Positions 7,724 to 17,039 are shown, counted from the first letter of the stretch. The stretch is 64,000 nt of DNA from Haloarcula pelagica (GCF_030127105.1 NZ_CP126161.1:3162001-3226000); one strand, 5' to 3'. Translations and numbers: made by a program. The notes: a model not told the origin generated them from the sequence alone.

Positions 7724-9595
7724 TCAGGCCCGCTGCTGGATCTCCTGGCGCAACACGTCACTCACCGTGTCGCCGTCGGCCTTCCCGCGGAGCGCGCCCA
7801 TGCACTCGCCCATCAGTGCCGAGAAGGCGCCCATCCCCTCGGCTTCGATCTGGTCGGCGTTGCGCTCGACGACCTCGACGACGGCCTCGCGCACCTCGTC
7901 CTCGCTGACGCCGCCGAGGTCCTCCTGTTCGACGGCCGCTTGGGCGGTCAGACTCGGGTCCTCGGCCAGTGCGGTCAGCAGATCCTCGACGCCCTCACGG
8001 GGGACTTCGCCGCCGTCGACCAGCAGGAGCGTCCCGCGCAGGTGCTCGTCGGTGAGGTGCTCGACCGCCACACCGTCGCGGCGCAGTTCCGTCAGCGTCG
8101 ACTCCAGCACGCCCGCGGCGAGGGTCGGATCGACACCCTCGTGGACGACGGCCTCGAACAGCGGCCAGCGCTGACCGTAGGCGACCTGTTCGGCGAGGCC
8201 GGCGTCCAGCCCGTGATCCGCCTCGTACCGCTGTACTTTCTCGGTCAGCAGTTCGGGCGTCTCGACTTCGGTCACGTCCGGTTCGACGGGTGGCACGTCG
8301 GTCTCGGGGTACATCCGCGCCGCACCCGGGAGCGGTCGGAGGTACCGGGAGGTGGCGTCGTCGTTCGCGTCGCGGGTCTCCTCCGGGACGCCAGCCATGG
8401 CCGTCTCGGCGCGCTCGGCGACGGCGTCGATGGCGAGGGCGGCGGTCTCCGGGTCGTCGGCGACGATGGCGACGGCGTCGTCCTCGTCTGCCCCGACGGC
8501 GTCCCGGAGCGCTGCGACTTCGGCCTCGGTGACGCCGTAGGCCGGCAGTTCGTCCGTGTGGAAGATGCCGCCGGCGCCGTGGCGCTTGGCGTGGTCGGAG
8601 AATTCTGTGCCGAGCCGCCGGTCGGGCTGGATCTCACGACCGACCAGGCCGTCGAAGCCCGAGAGCAGGACGGCCTGCACCGCACCGCCGTCGTCCAGTG
8701 CCCCGCGGATGACCCCGGAGTCGGTGTCGTCGAACACGTCGGTCACGTCCTGTGGCTCGCCCACGCTGGCGTCCCGGTCGGCGAGTTCGTCGACGATGTC
8801 CAGTAGTTCGACCTGCCGGCGGACCTCGTTGCGGACGATGTCGTCGATGTCGTCGAGGCTCTGGACCCCCTTCAGTTCGATCCGGGCGCCGTCGGCGATC
8901 GAGACGTTCACGTCCTGGCGGATGGTGCCGAGGCCGCGCTTGACCTGGCCGGTCGAACGCAGGAGCATCCCGATCCGCTCGGCGGCCTCGCGGGCCTGCT
9001 CGGGCGAGCGGATGTCCGGCTTCGTGCCGATCTCGACCAGCGGGATCCCCAGGCGATCCAGCGAGAACCGCACGCCGTCGTCGGTCGCTTCGATGCGCTG
9101 GCAGGACTCCTCTTCGAGCAGCATGTCCTCGACGCCGACCTCGCCCTCGCTGGTCTCGATCGTGCCGTCGTTGGCGACCAGCATCGACCGCTGGAACCCC
9201 GTGGTGTTGGAGCCGTCGACGACGATCTTTCGCATGACGTGGGCCTGGTCGACGACGCTCATGTCCAGCAGCTGTGCGATCTCTAAGGTCGTCTCCATGG
9301 CTTCGCGGTCGACCCGATGGGGCGGTTCGTCGTCCTCCTCGACCAGGCAGGTCGAGTCGTAGGCGAGATACTCGAACTTCCGGTCGACCATGCTCTCCTC
9401 CAGGGCCGCCTCGTCGAGCTCTCCGAGCTCGCTCTTGGTCGGGTGGAGGTAGCGGGTGAACTGCCGGTCGGACTCCTCGGGCTCGCGAATCCGGGTCGGA
9501 CAGTTACAGAACAGCTTCGTGGCCGTGTCGAGTTGCTGGTGGATCTCCAGCCCCGCGACCAGGCCAAGGGCCTCGTAGTCGTAGTCCTCGGTCAT
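7724..9595 (-). CDS. gatE: Glutamyl-tRNA(Gln) amidotransferase subunit E
   Basis: 623 residues. GatE, with GatD (not in this window), converts Glu-tRNA(Gln) to Gln-tRNA(Gln); the GatDE type is archaeal only. LVAGLEIHQQLDTATKLFC opens the GatB/E kinase-like core. QVKRGLGTIRQDVNVSI and ELKGVQSLDDIDDIVRNE are diagnostic. Residues ~280-400 form the bacterial-AspRS-like GAD insertion that distinguishes E from B (SGFDGLVGREI, HAKRHGAGGIF). The C-terminal YqeY-like tail contains EKVQRYEADHGLD and ALMGECMGALRGKADGD. The ATG at 9595 is divergent from the lipoprotein gene across 87 bp. Confidence 0.95.
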   Translation of the reverse strand: MTEDYDYEALGLVAGLEIHQQLDTATKLFCNCPTRIREPEESDRQFTRYLHPTKSELGELDEAALEESMVDRKFEYLAYDSTCLVEEDDEPPHRVDREAMETTLEIAQLLDMSVVDQAHVMRKIVVDGSNTTGFQRSMLVANDGTIETSEGEVGVEDMLLEEESCQRIEATDDGVRFSLDRLGIPLVEIGTKPDIRSPEQAREAAERIGMLLRSTGQVKRGLGTIRQDVNVSIADGARIELKGVQSLDDIDDIVRNEVRRQVELLDIVDELADRDASVGEPQDVTDVFDDTDSGVIRGALDDGGAVQAVLLSGFDGLVGREIQPDRRLGTEFSDHAKRHGAGGIFHTDELPAYGVTEAEVAALRDAVGADEDDAVAIVADDPETAALAIDAVAERAETAMAGVPEETRDANDDATSRYLRPLPGAARMYPETDVPPVEPDVTEVETPELLTEKVQRYEADHGLDAGLAEQVAYGQRWPLFEAVVHEGVDPTLAAGVLESTLTELRRDGVAVEHLTDEHLRGTLLLVDGGEVPREGVEDLLTALAEDPSLTAQAAVEQEDLGGVSEDEVREAVVEVVERNADQIEAEGMGAFSALMGECMGALRGKADGDTVSDVLRQEIQQRA

Positions 9596-9682
9596 TGGAG
9601 AGCAGTCCGTGACCGGGGGCAAAAAAACGCACCCTTCGGCCGTCGCCCACGGGCTTTTGTCCGCTCGGCCAAACAGTTCCCT

Positions 9683-10510
9683 GTGCGCTGGCCGCTCGTC
9701 GCGGTCCTCTGTCTCGTCCTGCTGACCGGCTGTAGCGGCCTCTCCGGACTCGACGGGGGCGACCGATCGGCGACGACACCGGCCCCGGTGCCGACGGTCA
9801 CAGAGCGAGCCAGCACGCCGAGTGCGCCTCCGGGACTCGACGCCGACGGTCTCGCCGGCGTCGGCTACCTCTCGAACGGCCACGAACGCGCCCTCGAAAA
9901 CCGCTCGTACACGTTCCGCGAGCGGTACACGATGACGACGACCCGCGACACCGGACGGCTGCGTGTCACGCGAAACGAGACGACCGCCGTCGTCGACGGC
10001 CGCAACTACAGACACGACCTCGAACGGACACGAATTCTCCCGAATCGGACCGTCGAACGCTACGAACAGTCGATGTACGGCGACGGGCGCGTCTGGTTCG
10101 AGCGGCGTGACGACGGGACCGTGGACTACTACCGGGGCGACCTCCAGTTCTATCAGGACGAGTTCGCCGGCGAAGCCGCCTTCTACGTCGATCAGTACGT
10201 CAGCGCGAACCGGAGTTGGACACAGCGCGTCCGACGGAACGGGTCGCTGTACTACCGGCTCGTCGGCGTCGGCGGGACACCACCGGGGATCAGCCAGGCC
10301 GAGTCGTACCGAGTGCGCCTGCTGGTCGCACCCGACGGGCTGGTCCGGCAACTGAGCGTGCGCTACACGACGACGATCGGCTCACAGACGGAGACGGTCA
10401 GCTACCGCTTCTGGTACGAGGACGTTGACTCGACGACGGCTCCATCCCCCGACTGGCTCGACGAAGCCCGGCAGCGGACCGGGAACCGGTCCGACGGGAG
10501 CAATCGCTGA
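9683..10510 (+). CDS. Haloarchaeal lipoprotein (DUF7537-like)
   Basis: 275 residues. GTG start at 9683 gives a short signal VRWPLVAVLCLVLLTGC with an archaeal lipobox LTGC (Cys17), so the mature protein should be lipid-anchored outside the membrane. A Thr/Pro-rich spacer follows (ATTPAPVPTVTERAST), then an all-beta domain. That domain has repeated tyrosine-rich strands (SYTFRERYTMTTTRD, NYRHDLERTR, VWFERRDDGTVDYYR, YYRLVGVGGTPP), the layout of a common haloarchaeal lipoprotein family. No enzyme motif. TTTT at ~9654 is a weak TATA candidate. Exact function is unknown. Confidence 0.75.
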   Translation: MRWPLVAVLCLVLLTGCSGLSGLDGGDRSATTPAPVPTVTERASTPSAPPGLDADGLAGVGYLSNGHERALENRSYTFRERYTMTTTRDTGRLRVTRNETTAVVDGRNYRHDLERTRILPNRTVERYEQSMYGDGRVWFERRDDGTVDYYRGDLQFYQDEFAGEAAFYVDQYVSANRSWTQRVRRNGSLYYRLVGVGGTPPGISQAESYRVRLLVAPDGLVRQLSVRYTTTIGSQTETVSYRFWYEDVDSTTAPSPDWLDEARQRTGNRSDGSNR

Positions 10511-10520
10511 GTCGTCCCCT

Positions 10521-10625
10521 ACTCGCCGCCGAGTCGTCGTGGCGCCGCCGCGCTCCCCGCCTACTCGTCGCCTGCTCGCCGCCGAGCAGTGGTCACGCCG
10601 CCGCGCTCCCCGCCTACTCGTCGCC
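10521..10625. repeat. Imperfect 53-bp tandem repeat at 3' end of fumC
   Basis: Units 10521-10572 and 10574-10625 match at about 46 of 52 positions, including a shared 25-bp stretch ending ACTCGTCGCC. The downstream unit includes the fumC stop codon and the codons for its last residues (GDE). The intergenic space therefore holds a duplicated copy of the fumC 3' end. A further partial copy (CCTACTCGCCGCC) lies at about 10518. Confidence 0.75.
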
Positions 10626-12020
10626 GAGAATCCCCCGCTTCGTCATCTGCTCCGGGTCCAGCACCTCGTCGACCTCGTCCTCGTCGAGGTACCCCTCTTC
10701 GAGGACGACCTCCCGGATCGTCTTGTCCTCCGCGAGCGCCTTCTTGGCGACCTTGCTGGCCTTGTCGTAGCCGATCGCGGGGTTCAGCGCGGTCGCCAGC
10801 GCCATCGACTGCTCGACCCGTTCGGCGCAGTGCTCGGCGTCGGCTTCGAGTTTGGCGACGAACTTCTCGGCGAAGACCTCGCTCCCGTTGGCGATCAGTC
10901 GAGCGGACTGCAGGAAGTTCGAGGCCAGGATCGGCTTGTAGAGGTTGAGGTCGATCTGTCCCTCGGCGGCGCCGGCAGAGACCGCGGCGTCGTTGCCGAC
11001 GACCTGCTTGTGGATCTGGTTGACGGCCTCCGCGACGACGGGGTTGATCTTGCCGGGCATGATCGACGAGCCGGGCTGGTTCTCGGGCTGGTCGATCTCG
11101 CCCAGGCCATTGCGGGGCCCGGAGGCCAGCAGGCGCAGATCGTTCGCGATCTTGTTCAGCGAGCCCGCGACCGTCCGGAGGGCCCCGTGGGCCTCGGACA
11201 TCGCGTCGTGGGCGGCCTGGGCCTCGAAGTGGTTGTCCGCCTCGTGGAACTGGAGGTCGGTCTCCTCGCTGATGTACTCGGCGGCCAGTTCGGGGAACTC
11301 GGGGTGGGTGTTGAGTCCGGTCCCGACCGCGGTGCCACCCAGCGCGAGTTCCGAGAGCCGACTGCGGGTGCTTTGGACGCGCGAGATCCCCTTCTCGACC
11401 TGGGTGCGGTAGCCGGAGAACTCCTGGCCAAGCGTGATCGGGGTCGCGTCCTGGAGGTGGGTCCGCCCCGTCTTGACGACGGTCTCGAACTCGTCTTCTT
11501 TCGCCGCCAGCGCGTCCCGGAGCGTCTTCAGTCCGGGCAGTACGTCCTTCTCGACGGCCTCCAGCGAGGCGACGTGCATCGCGGTCGGGATCACGTCGTT
11601 GCTCGACTGGCCGAAGTTGACGTGATCGTTAGGGTGGATCTCGCGGCTCCCGATCTCGCCGCCGTACAGCTCCGTCGCGCGGTTCGAGATGACTTCGTTC
11701 GCGTTCATGTTCGAGGACGTACCCGACCCGGTCTGGAACACGTCCACCGGGAACTGGTCGTCGTGGTCCCCGGCGATCACTTCGTCGGCCGCCTCGACGA
11801 TGCAGTCGGCCTTCTCCTCGGGGATCAGTTCCAGGTCGCGGTTCGCCTGTGCGGCGGCCTTCTTCACGACACCGAGCGCCCGGACGAACCGCCGGCCGAA
11901 CGTCGTCTGGCTGATCGGGAAGTTCTCGACCGCGCGCTGTGTCTGGGCTCCCCAGTACGCGTCCGCCGGAACCTCCATCTCACCGAGACTGTCCTGTTCG
12001 GTCCTGAAGTCCTCGCTCAT
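10614..12020 (-). CDS. fumC: Class II fumarate hydratase
   Basis: 468 residues. Hydrates fumarate to malate in the citric acid cycle; iron-independent, homotetrameric family. Signatures: VFQTGSGTSSNMNANEV, NDHVNFGQSSNDVIPTAMH, KTGRTHLQDATPITLGQE (catalytic TH) and the family signature GSSIMPGKINPV in the flexible loop. Length and order match FumC; aspartase differs in the active-site loops, but sequence alone does not fully exclude it. A TATA-like CTTTTACG lies about 28 bp upstream on the minus strand. The 3' end is partly duplicated downstream (see repeat 10521-10625). Confidence 0.93.
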   Translation of the reverse strand: MSEDFRTEQDSLGEMEVPADAYWGAQTQRAVENFPISQTTFGRRFVRALGVVKKAAAQANRDLELIPEEKADCIVEAADEVIAGDHDDQFPVDVFQTGSGTSSNMNANEVISNRATELYGGEIGSREIHPNDHVNFGQSSNDVIPTAMHVASLEAVEKDVLPGLKTLRDALAAKEDEFETVVKTGRTHLQDATPITLGQEFSGYRTQVEKGISRVQSTRSRLSELALGGTAVGTGLNTHPEFPELAAEYISEETDLQFHEADNHFEAQAAHDAMSEAHGALRTVAGSLNKIANDLRLLASGPRNGLGEIDQPENQPGSSIMPGKINPVVAEAVNQIHKQVVGNDAAVSAGAAEGQIDLNLYKPILASNFLQSARLIANGSEVFAEKFVAKLEADAEHCAERVEQSMALATALNPAIGYDKASKVAKKALAEDKTIREVVLEEGYLDEDEVDEVLDPEQMTKRGILGDE

Positions 12021-12402
12021 ACGTCTAGGCGGTCCGCGCCCCCGGTCGTAAAAGCCTCCGGTAGCCGTCGATCCGACCCTCGCGTGGACAGTCGTATCAA
12101 ACACTCCACACGAAACGACGCCTCGATCGGTTTTCCGGCCGATCGAATCTCCGAGTTGTCACGACGGAGTTCCTACCAGGGATTTATCGTCGAAATCTCG
12201 TCTCGTGGCGTCTCAGGCGGGATATTCGACTCGTGGTATTCGTTCACTTCCGACAGCCGATTTCAGTCACGATTTATCCACACAAACTGCCGTTATCGCC
12301 GCCAATAGGCGTTCTACGGCACGATAGACGTGCATGAATATTCGGAAGCATTAAGTGACACGTCTATCCAGTTAGGGTGAGTTCGACTCCACGGTGACGA
12401 CC
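12021..12402. other. AT-rich intergenic region upstream of the sugar ABC operon
   Basis: About 380 bp, more AT-rich than its flanks (12100-12380), with no convincing gene. It carries the fumC TATA-like box (~12046-12053, minus strand) and a perfect 10-bp inverted repeat (12323-12332 / 12359-12368) bracketing a TATA-like CATTAAG. This looks like the control region of the transport operon that follows. Confidence 0.55.
12323..12368. promoter_or_regulatory. Perfect 10-bp dyad, candidate operator of sugar ABC operon
   Basis: GATAGACGTG (12323-12332) and CACGTCTATC (12359-12368) are exact reverse complements, 36 bp apart start to start. A TATA-like GCATTAAG (about 12349-12355) lies between the arms. 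A repressor gripping both arms would cover the promoter. Confidence 0.6.
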
Positions 12403-12792
12403 ATGATCGACGCTCTGTCTTCGTGCCCGTATTCCGCCCCGCTGGGCCGGCCGTCGGGGCAGTCAGGGCCCACGCAGGGAGAGCGCGTGATGGGACCGAC
12501 GGACTTGGCAGAACTCACGATCGCACCTTGGTGGACCGACGATGGCAACGGTGCGATCACGCCCGGAGCTGGCAACGATCGGGCAGTTCACTCACGTCCC
12601 GCCGGCGACCTGGATACGGTCGGCGGGTCGTCCGAGTCGGCCGAGCCCACGGACGCGGCCACAGATGGCAATGGGGATACTGTGGCCCGCTGCGAAACGG
12701 CTCCCCGCTTCCACGCCCCGCCGGAGACGCGGGCGCTCGGGGAGTCGGCTGTCGGATCGGGCGAGTTGAGACCTGCGGCGACACACGACTGA
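12403..12792 (+). CDS. Doubtful ORF at the head of the sugar ABC operon
   Basis: 129 codons from ATG 12403, ending 10 bp before the first permease. Composition is Ser/Gly/Pro-rich with a run of acidic residues (WWTDDGNGAITPGAGND). It has no signal peptide, no lipobox and no recognisable fold. Third-position GC is lower than in neighbouring genes. The slot is where a solute-binding protein gene normally sits, but nothing here resembles one. It may be a non-coding leader, a decayed gene or an orphan. Confidence 0.25.
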   Translation: MIDALSSCPYSAPLGRPSGQSGPTQGERVMGPTDLAELTIAPWWTDDGNGAITPGAGNDRAVHSRPAGDLDTVGGSSESAEPTDAATDGNGDTVARCETAPRFHAPPETRALGESAVGSGELRPAATHD

Positions 12793-12802
12793 CACACAAA
12801 CC

Positions 12803-13870
12803 ATGCGCGAGATACTCAACAGACTCACAAGTGCCGGAGGCCGTCTCCGGTCGGCGGTAGAACGCGACGAATCGGACGGTAAACAGGTGGCAACGGACGG
12901 TGGCACGGCCGTCAAAGAGGGGCGACAGGAGACACTGCGGAACCGACTCCCGGTGCAGTGGGAGCTCATCGAGTCGTCCCCGTTCTGGCTCCCGCCGCTC
13001 TTTCTGGCCGGACTCTTCGTCTACGGCGCGATCTTCTGGAACTTCATCATCTCGCTGACCGACTGGGGCGGACTGGGCGACGCGGACTACTCCCAGCTCG
13101 ATTTCAGTATGTACACGCGGATGGCGGGCGACCCGACCTTCTGGCAGGCGACACAGAACACGCTCGTCTTGCTCGTCGTGTTCACCCTGTTCTGTCTGGC
13201 GATGGGGTTGCTGATCGCGATACTCATCGACCAGAAGATCCGGTTCGAGAACACGTTCCGGACCATCTACCTCCTGCCGATGAGCCTCTCGTTCGTCGTC
13301 ACGGCGACGCTGTGGGCGTGGATGTACAACGCCTCGAACGGTGTGCTCAACAACTTCCTCAGGGTGCTCAACCTCGAAGGGCTGATCATCACGCTGTTGA
13401 AACCCGCGGCGGTCCAGGCGACCACGATCCAGTGGCTCTCCTGGTCGACGACGGCGCTCGGCGCGGTCATCTTCGCGTTGCTGTGGCAGTTCAGCGGCTA
13501 CGCGATGGTCGTCTTCCTCGCCGGACTCCGTGCGATCCCGGACGAACACTACGAGGCGGCCCGCGTCGACGGCGCCTCGACGGTTCGGATGTACATGCGG
13601 GTCATCATCCCGCAGCTGCGCGCCCCCGCAGTCTCGGCGTCGGTCGTCCTGATGGTGTTCGCGCTGAAGGCGTTCGACTTCATCTTCGCACTGCGCGGTG
13701 ACCAGCCAGGGGCGAACATCGACATCCTGGCGACGATGATGTACCGCGAGGCGTTTACGGGCGGCAACGAGTGGGCCTACGGGTCCGCGATCGCGATCGT
13801 CCTGTTCGTTCTCGCACTGCTGGTGATCGCACCGTATCTGTACAGCGAGTACCAGCGAGGTGAACTATGA
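12803..13870 (+). CDS. Carbohydrate ABC transporter permease (MalF/UgpA type)
   Basis: 355 residues. Inner membrane permease subunit, CUT1-like. A ~50-residue soluble N-terminus precedes about six membrane segments (PPLFLAGLFVYGAIFWNFI, TLVLLVVFTLFCLAMGLLIA and others). The EAA loop that contacts the ATPase reads EAARVDGASTVRMYMRVIIP. Insertion GDQPGANIDILATMMYREAF before the last helix is typical of the sugar permeases. The stop overlaps the next start (ATGA), so the two permeases are translated together. No solute-binding protein gene precedes it. Confidence 0.9.
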   Translation: MREILNRLTSAGGRLRSAVERDESDGKQVATDGGTAVKEGRQETLRNRLPVQWELIESSPFWLPPLFLAGLFVYGAIFWNFIISLTDWGGLGDADYSQLDFSMYTRMAGDPTFWQATQNTLVLLVVFTLFCLAMGLLIAILIDQKIRFENTFRTIYLLPMSLSFVVTATLWAWMYNASNGVLNNFLRVLNLEGLIITLLKPAAVQATTIQWLSWSTTALGAVIFALLWQFSGYAMVVFLAGLRAIPDEHYEAARVDGASTVRMYMRVIIPQLRAPAVSASVVLMVFALKAFDFIFALRGDQPGANIDILATMMYREAFTGGNEWAYGSAIAIVLFVLALLVIAPYLYSEYQRGEL

Positions 13871-14775
13871 GCACACAGGACGCAAGCCCCCTCGATTCGA
13901 TCGGAGAGTACCTGAGTAGCCGCGTCGCCCTGTACGCGGTCCTGCTGTTCGGTGTCGTCTTCTATCTGGTCCCGGTGGAGGCGGCGGTGATGACGATGTT
14001 CAAGACCGACGCGTTCGTCAACACCCAGCCGTACCTCCCGCCGGCCCCGAGCCAGTTCTCGCTGGACTCGACGATGACCGCGATCGACACCATCGCGCCC
14101 GGGATCTGGAACTCGATCCTGATGGCGGTCCCGGCGACGGTGCTGTCGGCGCTGTTCGGCAGCCTCGCCGCCTACGGGCTGACGACCATCGACTGGCGGG
14201 GTCAGGTCGGTGTCGTGGTCCTGATCATCGCGGGAATCTTCATCCCGTACCAGGCCGTGCTGGTCCCGATCAGCACGTTCTGGTACCAGATCGTCCCGGA
14301 CTTCGCGGAGTTCTTCGTCGGGCCCGTCCTGAGTGGCTGGGAGTACCCGGTCGGTAACGGTGGACTCCAGTTGGCCCAACTGACGATCACCCACGTCGCC
14401 TACGGGATCCCGATCTGTACGCTGCTGTTCCGGGGCTACTACCAGGCCATCTCCGACGAGATGATCGAGGCTGCACGCCTCGACGGCGCCAGCGCCTTCA
14501 GCATCTACAAGAACATCATCTTCCCGCTGTCGTACCCGATGTTCGCGGTGACGCTCATCTACCAGTTCACCCAGGTCTACAACGATCTGCTGTTCGCACT
14601 GGTGTTGCTGAACGATCCGAACACCCAGGTCGCGACCCAGCGGCTGGTTCGGCTGACCGGCGGTGTCCAGCAGGACTTCACGCTCACGATGGCCGGTGCC
14701 ATCGTCGCGGCGTTCCCGACCCTGATCGTGTACATCTTCTTCGGTGACCAGTTCGCGAAAGGTGTCGCATCATAA
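13867..14775 (+). CDS. Carbohydrate ABC transporter permease (MalG/UgpE type)
   Basis: 302 residues with six predicted membrane helices, the partner of the preceding permease. The EAA motif is EAARLDGASAFSIYKNIIFP. The periplasmic loop between the first two helices (KTDAFVNTQPYLPPAPSQFS) is typical of MalG-type subunits. The start overlaps the upstream stop by four bases. The stop is followed 13 bp later by the ATPase start, with a strong Shine-Dalgarno sequence in between. Confidence 0.9.
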   Translation: MSTQDASPLDSIGEYLSSRVALYAVLLFGVVFYLVPVEAAVMTMFKTDAFVNTQPYLPPAPSQFSLDSTMTAIDTIAPGIWNSILMAVPATVLSALFGSLAAYGLTTIDWRGQVGVVVLIIAGIFIPYQAVLVPISTFWYQIVPDFAEFFVGPVLSGWEYPVGNGGLQLAQLTITHVAYGIPICTLLFRGYYQAISDEMIEAARLDGASAFSIYKNIIFPLSYPMFAVTLIYQFTQVYNDLLFALVLLNDPNTQVATQRLVRLTGGVQQDFTLTMAGAIVAAFPTLIVYIFFGDQFAKGVAS

Positions 14776-14780
14776 GGAGG
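14774..14780 (+). promoter_or_regulatory. Shine-Dalgarno sequence of the ABC ATPase gene
   Basis: AAGGAGG, overlapping the permease stop codon, with an 8-base spacer to ATG 14789. Strong SD sites are uncommon in haloarchaea except at internal operon genes, so this one fixes the start. Confidence 0.75.
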
Positions 14781-14788
14781 TTCAACTA

Positions 14789-15931
14789 ATGTCACATCTC
14801 ACACTCGACGAGGTAACGAAGATCTTCCACGACGACGACGAAGGCGAGATCGTCGCGGTCGACGATGTCTCGATCGACATCGACGACGGCGAGTTCGTCT
14901 GTGTCGTCGGCCCCTCGGGCTGCGGGAAGTCGACGACGCTCCGGATGATCGCCGGCCTGGAAGACATCACGAGCGGCGAGATCCGCCTGCAGGGCCAGAT
15001 CATCAACGACCTCCCCCCGGCACGGCGGGGCGTCGCCATGGTGTTCCAGTCCTACGCGCTGTATCCCCACATGACCGTCCGGGAAAACATGGCGTTCGGG
15101 CTCGAACAGTCGACCGACCTCTCCGACGAGGAGATCGACGACCGGGTCACCGAGGCGACCGACATCCTGGGCATCCACGACCTCATCGACCGGAAACCGA
15201 ACGAACTCTCGGGCGGCCAGCAACAGCGCGTCGCGCTGGGGCGGGCCATCGTCCGGGACCCCGACGTGTTCCTGATGGACGAACCCCTGGCGAACCTGGA
15301 CGCGAAGCTCCGCGCGGAGATGCGGACGGAACTCCAGCACCTCCAGGAAGAACTCGATGTCACGACCGTCTACGTGACCCACGATCAGACCGAGGCGATG
15401 ACGATGTCGGATCGGATCGCCATTCTCAACGACGGGCGGCTCCAGCAGTGTGCGACACCGCTCGAGTGTTATCACGAGCCGAGCAACGTCTTCGTCGCCG
15501 GGTTCATCGGCGAACCCTCGATGAACTTCTTCGATGTCGAGCGCCAGGGATCGACGCTGGTCGCCGACCGGTTCGAATACGAACTGAGCGACGACACTCT
15601 GGAGGCGATCGGCGACGAGACATCGCTGACACTCGGGATCCGTCCCGAAGACATCGAACTGGTCGACACGAAACTGGACGAGCACGATTACGACGCCGTC
15701 GTCGATGTCGTCGAACCACGCGGGAACGAGAACACCGTCCACCTCACCTTCGAAGAGGGCGAGACGGACACGTTCACCGCCACGATCGACGGGATGCAGT
15801 CGGTCAACTGGGGAGAACACGTCACCGTTCGGTTCCCCGAAGAGGCGATCCACCTGTTCGACGCCAACACTGGCGAGGCCATCAAGAACCGCGATCTCAG
15901 CTCCGTCGAGAAGGTCGAATCCGCGGTCTGA
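14789..15931 (+). CDS. Carbohydrate ABC transporter ATPase (MalK/UgpC type)
   Basis: 380 residues. Energises the two upstream permeases. Walker A GPSGCGKST, Q-loop VFQSYALYPHMT, signature [15 protein letters not shown], Walker B VFLMDEPLANLDA and switch VYVTHDQTEAMTM. It is followed by a C-terminal TOBE/OB region from about residue 240 (FIGEPSMNF, LGIRPEDIEL), as in MalK. MalK-type subunits can also bind transcription factors or enzyme IIA; no such partner is evident here. With the two permeases it forms a complete transporter except for the binding protein. Confidence 0.93.
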   Translation: MSHLTLDEVTKIFHDDDEGEIVAVDDVSIDIDDGEFVCVVGPSGCGKSTTLRMIAGLEDITSGEIRLQGQIINDLPPARRGVAMVFQSYALYPHMTVRENMAFGLEQSTDLSDEEIDDRVTEATDILGIHDLIDRKPNELSGGQQQRVALGRAIVRDPDVFLMDEPLANLDAKLRAEMRTELQHLQEELDVTTVYVTHDQTEAMTMSDRIAILNDGRLQQCATPLECYHEPSNVFVAGFIGEPSMNFFDVERQGSTLVADRFEYELSDDTLEAIGDETSLTLGIRPEDIELVDTKLDEHDYDAVVDVVEPRGNENTVHLTFEEGETDTFTATIDGMQSVNWGEHVTVRFPEEAIHLFDANTGEAIKNRDLSSVEKVESAV

Positions 15932-15996
15932 GTCGCTGTTCGATCTACGCGTTCTTGCGGCCTACGCTCGGTCGTTGCGGGAGCGCCGACGGTCGC

Positions 15997-16977
15997 TCAG
16001 TTCCAGCGGTCCAGCCCGGTCTGGACGACCGACTCCTCGATGCGCTCGAAGCCTCGGCCTACTTCCTCGGGATCGACCTCCCACTCCTCGGTGACGTACC
16101 GGCGGGCGGCGCCGATATCCGGCGTGATCTCCGTGTCGAAGTCGTAGTCGTCGCTCACCGCCGGATCGAGGAACAGCTGTCTGATCCGGTCTGCGTGGTC
16201 GATGTATTCGCCGCGAGCGTCGAGGACGGCGTAGAGGTCGCCGTACTCTTGAAGCGCGGAGACGGCCGTCTTCGGCCCGATTCCGGAGATCCCTTCGTTG
16301 AAGTCCGTCCCCATCAGGATCGCCGCGTCGACCAGTTGCTCCCACGTCAGGTCGTGTTTCGCCAGCGTCGCCTCGAAGTCCATCAGTTCCGGATCGCCCT
16401 TCGAAGTGAGTTGCCGCAGCGTCAGCGGAGCCCCGAACAGCAACGCGTCGTAGTCCTCGGTTCCGGCGTAGTCGACATCGCCTTTCCGTGCCATGTAGGC
16501 GGCCTGTCCCTCCCCTTCCGCGGGTGCGTCGACGACCGGCACGTCGAGCAGGGCCAGCAGTTCCCTGGTCGTCTCGACGATCGTCGGGGTGAGCCGCTGG
16601 GTCCGGGATTCGAGTTTCGCGACCCGCGTCGCGTCGCCGGCCTCGCGGGCGTCTTCCAGTTTCGCCTCGTAGCGTTCGCGCTGCTCGCGGCGTTTCTGGA
16701 CTTCGTCGTCCTTCAGGTCGGTCACAGCGCCGTCGAAGACGAACACCGGCGTGAGGTCGTGTTCGAAGAACTTCGGGAGTCCCTGGACGACGCCGATGAG
16801 GTTCGCGACTTCCGTCCCCTCGTCGGTGGTGTACTTGTGTTCGGTCGTGAACTTGACGGTCGTCGTGAGATATCGGTAGAGCCAGTTGTGGGCATCGACG
16901 GCAACGACACTTCCACCCAGTTCGTCGAACGAGATGTCCGCGATGACGGCCAGCGACCGGAGATCAGCGTTTCCCAT
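15997..16977 (-). CDS. fen: Flap endonuclease 1
   Basis: 326 residues. Structure-specific 5' nuclease that removes RNA-DNA flaps during Okazaki fragment maturation. N-terminal metal site Asp28 in [13 protein letters not shown], second in PVFVFDGAV; the I-domain acidic cluster is [16 protein letters not shown], and [11 protein letters not shown] and [17 protein letters not shown] (helix-hairpin-helix) follow. The C-terminus QTGLDRWN has a PIP-box-like pattern (Q, L, W) for binding PCNA. The ATG at 16977 gives the canonical MGNADLRSL beginning. Alone on its strand between the ABC operon and the GNAT gene. Confidence 0.93.
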   Translation of the reverse strand: MGNADLRSLAVIADISFDELGGSVVAVDAHNWLYRYLTTTVKFTTEHKYTTDEGTEVANLIGVVQGLPKFFEHDLTPVFVFDGAVTDLKDDEVQKRREQRERYEAKLEDAREAGDATRVAKLESRTQRLTPTIVETTRELLALLDVPVVDAPAEGEGQAAYMARKGDVDYAGTEDYDALLFGAPLTLRQLTSKGDPELMDFEATLAKHDLTWEQLVDAAILMGTDFNEGISGIGPKTAVSALQEYGDLYAVLDARGEYIDHADRIRQLFLDPAVSDDYDFDTEITPDIGAARRYVTEEWEVDPEEVGRGFERIEESVVQTGLDRWN

Positions 16978-17039
16978 TACCGGCGGTTGGGGTGACAGCG
17001 GTTTGAATCCCCCGTCCCGGCCCGGTCGGACGCACCCGG

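Noticed and set aside
12557-13549. Minus-strand frame opposite the first sugar permease
   Set aside because: Arg/Glu/His-rich shadow; the plus strand has clear membrane helices and the EAA loop.
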